NCBI GenBank assembly: GCA_014526335.1
Contig: JACTAT010000006.1
Span: forward strand, 4,967,115-5,031,114
From: Chrysaora quinquecirrha
Taxonomy: Eukaryota > Cnidaria > Scyphozoa > Semaeostomeae > Pelagiidae
Length of the DNA stretch: 64,000 nt
Direction of reading: 5' to 3'
Positions 56,136 to 64,000 of the stretch are shown in pieces (position 1 is the stretch's first letter; every line of letters starts with the position of its first letter). Position numbers and translations under genes: made by a program. The notes under the pieces were generated by a model that saw only the letters and a program-made list of their open reading frames with translations, was not told the origin of the DNA and ran no database searches.

Positions 56136-56543
56136 GATGGCAATTTAATTTTGAGGATACTAGAAGATTACGATCAGAACCTTCTCCTAAATTTAGGACC
56201 TCATCCGTACAAGTTTCAAAGAGACAGGCCAAAAGTTTCTGTGAAAGGTATGGGTTCTATTTCGAGCCTCAGTATGAAAAAGAGACGGCAGCGCGCCAAA
56301 ATTTACCGCCCAAACATCTTGGAAGATGGATGTGCGAAACCCTCAAAAACTTTGCGGGCAGTAAATCATCTGGGGTTTCGCACCAATGTTTTATTGCTAT
56401 GTACAACGAGTCAGAGTGGTTTAATTTGATTCGATATTAACTTCAAATTAATTCTAGATGTGGAAAATATCGGCAGTTTGTGAACAAACATCAAAATCCC
56501 TGGCCTAACCCAGAGTACAGGTAGTTCTTGGAGAGTCTCTACG
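56136..56543. promoter_or_regulatory. Divergent promoter between RACK1 and CDAN1
   Basis: About 408 bp separates the two start codons, which point away from each other, so both core promoters must lie here. The most GC-rich piece is GCAGCGCGCCAAAATTTACC near 56289-56308. Its reverse reads TTTTGGCGCGC, matching the E2F consensus TTTSSCGC (S = C or G). Human CDAN1 has been described as an E2F1 target, so a cell-cycle input is plausible but unproven. No clear TATA box at a fixed position. Confidence 0.6.
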
Positions 56544-59500
56544 ATGACAAGAGATACTCTTAAGGATTTTCTTGAAGGCAACATCAGTAGCGCAGAGATC
56601 ATTGAATGCATTCGAAATGAGAGATTCAGGTTCAAACCTTCCACGTCTTCAGTACTCAATACCAATAATGATAATGGTATCCAAAAAGATTTTGTGCCAA
56701 ATTTTCTCGATTATATGAGGGCAAAGCTGTCATCATATCTTTCACCACAGCAAGCAGCATCATGCTCCCCAAAAAGACAGTTACATTCAAAGAAAAACAA
56801 AAAGAAACAAGAAAATAAAACAAGGATCAAGAACAAGCTTGTTCACAAGATACAGTCCTGAATCTCAGTCAGATACTTCAAGGTCCTTTGACACAAGTGA
56901 TAAGTTTTCTAGATCTTATGATAATAACGCCTTGCCAAAAAGAAACTCATTTCAGTCACCAAATGACTATGCCCGGGTTAACAAAAGCAGAAAACCAAAA
57001 AGAGTTGAGCTGTCACCAACAACAAATCAACTAACACCAATAAGCAAGCATAAAGAATCTACCCTAAATGGAAAATTGTCAAAGAAATATACGAATAACT
57101 TGCAGATCAATAAAATGCCAGGTCAAGACATCAATCAAAATACCTTGAAGAAACGCATCACTCCAACACTGATAACACAAGACAAGGACACATTTAATGA
57201 AAATGAAGAAACAAAGATGTTATTTGATAGCTCACCAATTCTAGAAGTTTCTGAGTCAAGCGTGGATTCTGATGGCTCATTGTCACAAAGTGCTGCTAAT
57301 GACAAAAAGATTAAAAAACTTGAAAAGAAGATGAGAAAAATTCAGAAATCAGATGGCAAGAAAATGCACTTGGCTACTTTTCTAGCTGTTGAGAATTCAA
57401 ATGCTTTACCAAATAAAGAAGATTCAAAGCCATCTCCATGCACCCCTTTTACAGCAGATGTTCACAAAGTTTATAAGCAAAGATTGGTAAGCTCACCAAT
57501 CTGTGTTGGTGCTTCAGAAGAAGTGGATTATTCTCAAGGAACAGCAGATATAGAGTTTCAAAGCAGTATTGAAGAACCAAATGAAATAACACAAGACATA
57601 GAATTCTCTATGGACTCAATAACAAATAAGGACAAGATCACTGCATTTGTGGATCTTTATGAATGCATTCTGAAGGAGAATCTTATGACAAATATCACCC
57701 TGGAGTTATACTTCTTATTTGGAGTTTTAAATTGCAAGATTGAAGACAATGATAAATCATATTCAGAGGATACATTTTCATCAGCTCCAAATTGCATCTA
57801 TTTTGCAGCAGAAGTTTTAAAAAGAATAAAAAATCTTTTAGTGTTTCTTGATAGAAATAGTTTGAAGCTAATGTCAGAGAACCCAAGATTGAAATTGCTA
57901 GCACCATGTGTCATTGACTTCGCAAATGAATATCTACTTGAGATAACTACTAGCAAAAGTGACACAATAAATACAACTGGGCATTCAAAGTCACTTGGCA
58001 TTCCTTTTCAGATTGAGCTTAATAATCGGAAATCTTTCATGTCTGATAGATATTTCTACTCATTTTCAAAGCTCCGAGATAGATTTTATGGTTTGGTGAG
58101 AATTTGGGAAGAGAATCATTTCAACCAGGAGTGGAATATTGATGTTGAGATGGGAAAAGAATTTCATGATTTTTTTCAAGAAAGTAATGAATTTCCAACT
58201 TTTGCTCAGTTCAGTGAGCTGTTTGTTTCACAGCTTCTCGAGATGTGTAAACAAGATTTTTCTATGATGGTAAACAGAGATGACCCGAGTTTGTCGACAA
58301 GCTTGCCTGCATACCTCAGAGGTACTGATCCAGCAAAATTGCAGCTATTACAAGAACGCTTTGTGATGCCACTTGTGTCACGTGGTCCATGTCCAAAACC
58401 TTATTTCACAGATGTAGAGGCATTTTTCCAAGCCTTTATCAAAACAGTAGACAGCTACCAATTCACTGTTCATCTTACAAATGTGCTTGTTTGTAAACTA
58501 CAAGAGATTAACTCAAGAAATATATTGAATGGTATTACTGAAGGTGTAGATTTGGATGAGAATGAGCTGTTATCAGGGCTAAGGGATGACTTCACAACAC
58601 AATTATCAGAAGCCAGGATTCTTGCAAAGTTCTTAGGTTATGTGGTGTTTCTCCCTTATGCAAATGATAGCAAGTCAAGGAAAACAGACGATGAAACACT
58701 AGCAAAAGTTATCATGAAACAGCCTTTTAACCCAGAGGAATTACTTTGCCATGCTATTACAAATGGTCATCTCATATTCACTGTTTCATGGCTGGTTATT
58801 TATCTAAGCATGATGGATATTCTATCGCTCAAATTGAAAGTCAATTCAGAGGTGTTTCAGTTGCTTGTTGAAATCTATAGACAGAAATCCTACAGAATGA
58901 ACCAAGACATAGTTTTGCTGAATACACTCTTTGTAATTGTTCAACTGGGGTGGCTTTTTGAGCAACCAAGCATTGCTGCAGGAATTCCACTTTATAACAT
59001 GATGCTTGAAAATGAGTGTTTGTCACCAAAGACAGTGAAAGGAGATGTTTTGGATGATTATCAGATCATCAATAAATCATTCTCTACAGATTCTGTCCCT
59101 ATCTAAGTGAGCTTAAACTGGCATTGACTTATGCAGGGGCAAAGAACTATAGAAAGATCAAACCTATCACTCGTATTGAAAAGACACCAGATTTTGCAGA
59201 AGAGAAAAAACTCAAAGATAAACTCATTGAAAACTTCTTGAAATATCAACCAAAATTCATGAAAGATTCCATTGATTTTATCCATGAAAGGTTTTTTGCT
59301 AATTTGAAAGTACACATTACAAGTGATAAACTACCTGAAATGGTCAAATTGACAATTGCATCTTTAGAGAAGGATATTGTTTATAACAGTGAAGGCATTC
59401 TGGAGATAGAGGAAATGCGTAAGACAAATACCTTGCAATACCAACAGGCATTGATGTCATCAAAACAGATGTTAGATGCCCTTGTGAATGAAGAATCTGT

Positions 59501-59735
59501 AGTGTATTGCGAGAATAAAGCACAAGAAGCTATATCAGCTATTTTGCCTCCAGACACTCATCATAAAGTAGTTCAAACTGTTGCAAAAATCATAACAAAT
59601 GAAGTGAAATGCAAAGTTGCAGAATGGAAAACAAGCAAACTGATGAATGTATATGAAAATGAACTTCACGTTGCTTACAATCGACATTTAATGAGCATCC
59701 TAAAGAAACATAATAAGTCATTTAACTCTGTTTGA
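56544..59735 (+). CDS. CDAN1: Codanin-1, intronless, with two frame breaks
   Basis: Homologue of codanin-1, which binds histone chaperone ASF1 and holds it in the cytoplasm; human mutations cause congenital dyserythropoietic anaemia I. It starts at ATG 56544 (DFVPNFLDYMRAKL resembles the human N-terminus). The frame changes in an A-rich stretch near 56770-56825, runs open to about 59076, then shifts once more (one base short) into the frame ending at 59735. Landmarks: an ASF1-binding B-domain-like KKRITPTLI (57148-57174), NRKSFMSDRYFYSFSKLRDR, GPCPKPYF, AKFLGYVVFLPY, CPYLSELK across the second break. No introns anywhere, unlike the neighbouring minus-strand genes. About 1,063 residues; it ends roughly 200 residues short of the human C-terminus, where CDIN1 binding is mapped. 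Either intact with sequencing errors, or a damaged retrocopy. Confidence 0.88.
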
Positions 59736-59769
59736 AAATCAAGTTATTGTGTTAATGTTTGAATATATG

Positions 59770-59775
59770 AATAAA
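59770..59775 (+). terminator. Polyadenylation signal AATAAA for CDAN1
   Basis: AATAAA 35 bases after the CDAN1 stop, in an AT-rich 3' UTR. Its position supports 59735 as the genuine end of the reading frame. Confidence 0.6.
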
Positions 59776-59818
59776 AAATTTAAATCAGTAAGCAAATTTA
59801 GTTTATATTTATTTACAT

Positions 59819-60130
59819 TTTCCCATATTCTTATCCTCATTGCCAGATTCCCATTCCATATTCCCATATTTCATTTCCCATTCCCTTATTCCAGTTTTCA
59901 TTCCAATCCCAAAATCTTATTACTAGATCCCCTTTTCAACATTTCAATATCCCATTCGCAGACCCATTTCAGTTCCCACAACCTATTGAATTCCCATTGC
60001 CATAATCCTGTTCCAACATTCCATTCCCAGATTCTCATTCTCTAATTCCCATTCCCAGACTTCCATTCCAATAATCTTTTCCCAAGATTCCCATTTCCAG
60101 ATCCCAACTCCTGTTCCCCATTGCCCATTG
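59819..60130. repeat. Degenerate TTCCCA/CCCATT repeat
   Basis: Dozens of imperfect ATTCCCATTCC-type units, pyrimidine-rich on the plus strand, just after the CDAN1 3' end. ORFs across it on either strand are low complexity. Confidence 0.85.
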
Positions 60131-60566
60131 CCATAGTATTCCGATTCCCCCAGACAATAAACAAAATTCTCCGTATTTTGAGTTAATTCCTCTTTAGAAT
60201 GCGTGGAGGCAAAACAATGTGAAGGGGATTCCGCCACATGATTTTTTGGGACAGAAGATGCAACAATGCAAAGAAACCTGATAGACCTGATAGCCCTTTT
60301 AATAACCCTCGAGCTGATGCCAGGGAAACACATCTAAAGGTTTTCAAAGGAATATTAGGCTCCTCCTCTTGCTCTATATTTTCTTATTTGCCCGATTCAT
60401 CTGCTAAAACATTAATAAGAGCATGTTTTAATGGGGATTCCTGGGGACTCTCCTTAGCGATTTCTTAGAAAACCAATCTGGTTCAATCGGATTTAGTTTC
60501 AAAGTCATCCGACGTGGACGATCCAGACACAAACACAGAGAAAGGTCAGCAGAAAGAAGTCTAGAA
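60131..60566. other. Spacer upstream of the RRM gene
   Basis: Region containing the presumed promoter and 5' UTR of the RRM gene. A 76-residue ORF (60238-60468) has no recognisable motif. Confidence 0.4.
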
Positions 60567-62489
60567 ATGGCGATCGTTGCAAGAAACAGAGTTAATTCTA
60601 TTCCAGCTTTGTTTTTGGAGAATTTATCAGAAGAAGCAACAGAAGGAAAACTTTATGAACTTTTCTCTGTTTTTGGTGAAGTTCTATCTGTCTCCATATT
60701 TCGCGATTCAAAAAGCTCGCCAATTGGGGTTGCTTGCGTGTATTTCAAGAATACGTCAGATTGCAGAAAGGCTGAACATTTCATGAAGACTTTGTTTTCA
60801 TGTGGGCAGCCAGAAGTAGCGATTGGTTCACAACGAAAGAGCGAGGTTCAAAACTGTAATACTGCACATCAGAGAACGAGTGACGATGAAGAATGTTTAG
60901 CTGATGATTTGATAGAGTTTTCAAGAGCGAATTCAGTTGTTGATGATGAAGAGATTCAAAAGACAGACATGGAAATACTGATGGAATTGTTCGGTGTGAC
61001 GACGATCGAAAAGATGCGGCCACGTCAACTGATGAGCAACACGGAAGAAGAGGGAAAATGAAAATGGCCATCGAGGGTGATGAAGTCATAATCAGAATGA
61101 AAATCGAAGAAGTAAGTTGTAATTTGGATAACTTAGATATAAATCAAATGCGGTTGAGACGTGAAAGAGAAGAGAATTTAAGGTCATCATCCGAGTCGAC
61201 TTTGGATTTGGAAGCCAGTCAAGACAGCGACAAAGGCGAAAACATGGACCAGGGGAATGGACAAAGACAAGGGAATGGGAACATGGAACGTGAAGATACA
61301 AAAGTCAGAGATGTTCTTCATCTTGATGGTGGGAACGAGACTGAGACTGGGCCATTTCAAGTGCTCAACGAAGAGGCCGGACAACTGAATGATAATGAGG
61401 CTGGTTTGCAAAATGAAGAAGTTCCTATGCTTCCTGCTTCTGAAGAGACCACTAATGATAGTATTGAAGGACGCAGTTACGCTGAACATAAAGATGGTAA
61501 CATCCCCGATAGTCATGATGACAAAAGATATCAGATCAATGTACCCAGTAATGATTATCTTGATAATGCAAATTCGAAAACTGGAGATGATACCCAAGGC
61601 AACACCAGTCAAGAAAATACTCAAGGAAACGCTGGTTTGTCAATCGATAAAACAGAGCAACTTAAAGGAGCAGCAAGCGCGGCTGCCAACATCGATGAGA
61701 GTAATGGGTCGTTTGGCCAAGCAAGTCAGAGAAATACTAATGGAAATGCTAGGTTGACGAAAGGTGCTGCAAGCAAGGCTGACATCATCAATGACAATAA
61801 CGGGGCTAATGGTCAAACAAGTCAGGCAGAAAGTACTATCGTTGGAAAGACAAGGATTGTGCAGGCTGATGAGAGTTCAAGAAGCAATTTTGATAAAGGG
61901 AAATCGGACAAGGAAACTGGAATGGTTGGCGAGAATGCCCAGGCTGAAAAAACGGAGCAAGGTATTGAAGCGGATAGTAATAACGGTTCTCAAAACCACA
62001 TAAGGGCTAGTAACGAAAACAAATACTTTGCTAAAGTAAGTCATAAAATAGGCCAAAGAACCGGGGACGAAATGGAAAGCAGTGCAAAACCGATTGGAAA
62101 CTATGATGGCCAAGAAGACGAAAAGTCTTCATTAAGTGCTAACAATGAAAGTTCACAAAACCAATCTAAGGAAGCTAATGGCCCCGAGAAGGAATCAAAC
62201 CAAGCTACTGAAAGCAAGAAGGAACAACCAAGAAAAATCAGTTTGCACCAAAAGAGGAAAAACAAGATCAAGCCACATATAATGACAGTCAGGGCCTTGA
62301 CAGTGATGACGACAATGCTGATATTATTAGGCCAGAAACCCCAAAAAAAGGGAACGAAAAGAGCAAAAGAGCACAATGCGAAGGGACAAAAAGACTGCAA
62401 GGCGCAGAATGAAGACCGTGAAAAAGAGCCTTACTGTGTTAGAACCACAGACGACTTCTAACGAGAACTCTAATACAAGTAATTTCTAA
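60567..62489 (+). CDS. RRM RNA-binding protein with acidic and basic tails
   Basis: One gene read through three one-base-short frame breaks, in or near A-runs around 61055, 62235 and 62345. Residues ~12-80 form an RRM: RNP2 LFLENLS and RNP1 GVACVYFK, with a spacing like poly(A)-binding-protein RRMs. Then an acidic segment (SDDEECLADDLIEF) and a long Gln/Asn/Glu-rich low-complexity middle with two related stretches (QGNTSQENTQGNAGL; QASQRNTNGNARL). After the second break the frame gives an acidic SDDDNAD stretch. After the third it gives a strongly basic tail (RRDKKTARRRMKTVKK) ending TAA at 62487-62489. It looks like a nuclear RNA-binding protein, but I recognise no specific orthologue. It has no introns. 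The short overlap at 61058-61061 only looks like an operon junction and is better explained by the frame break. Confidence 0.7.
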
Positions 62490-63117
62490 CAAAAGTTAAT
62501 GTTTTATCATCAATTTGATATGATTTGCTTTTTCACATTTTTGTACAAAATCTAGAAATGTTAGCAGCAACGTAGGCACATTCTGTTACTAGAATTTCTA
62601 CATAGTCTAACATATGTCATACATAGGACAAATAAGATTAGCGTTGCTTAATTCCAACAAGATAGTGAAATTTTGACTTAAATCTCTAAAATATGGCATA
62701 TATGTTAACATTTGAACTTACCTCTATAGCATACTTTTTGGTATATATCATTTGAATATTAGCATACGTACTGTTTTTAATTAATTTCTAGCGCAGATAT
62801 GGACATGGTGAGCTCAATTCGAGAACACTTATACTCAAAGCAAAAGAAACTGCCTGGACTTGATATATCTTAAATCAGCTCCTGAAAATTACCTTCGGTC
62901 ATTAAATTCCAAAACTTTCAAACTCTGTTTGACCAGTTGCAAGTTTTAAACGGCGCAGGTCTTCCAGAGAATTAGTTCTTCTAAAGCTTCACGCGATATC
63001 TAAATCTCGCTCGCTTTATGCAGTCCATTTTAAGCATCTATAAAAGGAAAAATTGCCGTCAACATAACTTCAGGTGCAAACAGACATCTTGGGATCTGAC
63101 AGCATTAATGAGGCTTG
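62490..63117. other. Intergenic sequence, no gene seen
   Basis: AT-rich sequence after the RRM gene stop. No ORF with motif support and no recognisable RNA gene. Confidence 0.5.
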
Positions 63118-63262
63118 TTTCGCCAAGTTAGCAGTGAAAGGTGAAGGTGAAATGGTGTAACGGTGTTATGGTGAAATGGTGTAAATGACGCGTGTCAATG
63201 GCCAGGACCTAAGTAGTAGGTTAATTAATCAAGACCCCAACCCTGGCTGTGATGTTACCCCG
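63118..63262 (-). mobile_element. SINE copy, minus strand
   Basis: On the minus strand: CACAGCCAGGGTTGGGGTC, then TTAACCTACTACTTAGGTCC and a tail of CACCATTTCACC repeats. Same family as the copies at 32253, 36126 and 54088, here with a duplicated tail motif. Confidence 0.7.
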
Positions 63263-63589
63263 TAATACAGAAAATCAAAACGGAAACAATGTTTCATTCG
63301 GAGCTTCACGTTTCTTATAGGGGTTATGGTTTCACAAAAAAAATTAAGGAAGAAGAAGGCTGGAAAAAATCTAACCTCGTGTCCTTATGTGTCTTTAGAC
63401 ATTTGACGCAGCAGTACCTGGAGCCGCACGTCACACAAGTATAACTCGAAGGAAAACTGTTTTATTGTTAAGAACCAGTTGGAAAACATTATTGATTTCA
63501 AGATAATAATTTATAGTTACACAGCAATTTATGCCTGTAACTGTCTGAAGGCCGCGAAAATAACGAATAGACAAATAAATAAACGATAG

Positions 63590-63892
63590 AATAGAATGGC
63601 AAAGTGAAAAAAACATTTTAGCATTTCTCAATTTGCTCTTGATTTTCTGAAAAAGCATGAAAAACAATGCAAAAATGTCGAAAATCAGTCAAAGATATTA
63701 AATATTGCCTGAGATATGGTCATCCAAAGAAATACATTTCAACAGGAAACCGCTGCATTATTGCTCTGGATCATAAAGTTTAAAACCGGGCTGATTAGGC
63801 ACATGTTAAGCATTATTTTTGACGCTCTTTCAGAAAATGAAGAGCAAATTGAGGATTCTAAAAAAAATTTTTCACTTTGCCATTCTATGGTC
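63590..63892. repeat. Inverted repeat, ~65-85-bp arms
   Basis: GAATGGCAAAGTGAAAAA near 63593 and CAATTTGCTCTTGATTTTCT near 63640 are mirrored by AGAAAATGAAGAGCAAATTG near 63832 and TTTTTCACTTTGCCATTC near 63867. The loop is about 170 bp. It looks like a small foldback element; no coding content. Confidence 0.7.
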
Positions 63893-64000
63893 TGTAGAAC
63901 AGATTGGATGTTCAGCAAGTATAAAAAATTTTCAGTCATACTTGGAACATGTGTATCAAAAATTTATTGATCGTTTTGATTGAAGAACCTACGACTACGG

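Noticed and set aside
56544..59735. Programmed ribosomal frameshifting in CDAN1
   Set aside because: The two breaks differ in direction and context, and similar breaks occur in other genes; there is no shared slippery site or structure.
61058..61061. Bacterial-style overlapping ATGA start/stop suggesting an operon
   Set aside because: The region is eukaryotic, and an A-run frame break within one gene explains it better.

Overview
The window is nuclear DNA of an invertebrate animal. Several genes are split by GT-AG introns, the non-coding DNA is AT-rich and full of repeats, and the genes are conserved across animals (GMCL1, NOL6, RACK1, CDAN1). The style fits an early-branching or marine invertebrate such as a cnidarian, but the sequence alone does not settle the phylum. 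I found no bacterial genes, CRISPR, rRNA or intact tRNA.

Positions 1-13,100 are gene-free and dominated by repeats: an 83-86-bp array interrupted by a long T tract, a 112-bp array, a ~194-bp satellite of about 38 copies (3,468-10,768), and several small hairpin elements. Positions 13,128-29,604 (minus strand) hold a nine-exon germ cell-less (GMCL1) gene. Its last intron, 10.1 kb long, carries the most striking object here: a 9.1-kb foldback element. Its two inverted arms are built from 98-bp tandem repeats (24 versus 29 copies) around a 1.5-kb unique spacer. The element has matching termini and is flanked by the direct repeat TATTGATG. Positions 30,478-49,130 (minus) hold a 25-exon NOL6 (Nrap/UTP22) gene whose introns contain SINEs, hairpin MITEs and microsatellites. 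Positions 50,020-56,135 (minus) hold a seven-exon RACK1 gene whose introns host three related C/D-box snoRNAs. On the plus strand a codanin-1 (CDAN1) gene without introns runs head-to-head with RACK1 across a ~408-bp shared promoter that contains an E2F-like site. It is followed by an intronless RRM protein gene (60,567-62,489). The last 1.5 kb is non-coding.

RACK1 (40S ribosome), its snoRNAs (rRNA methylation) and NOL6 (small-subunit processome) form a ribosome-biogenesis neighbourhood. Codanin-1 is a histone-chaperone (ASF1) regulator. Several conserved exons contain single-base frame breaks, most of them one base short. I read these mainly as base-level assembly errors, and they mean that frames in this window should be treated with caution.
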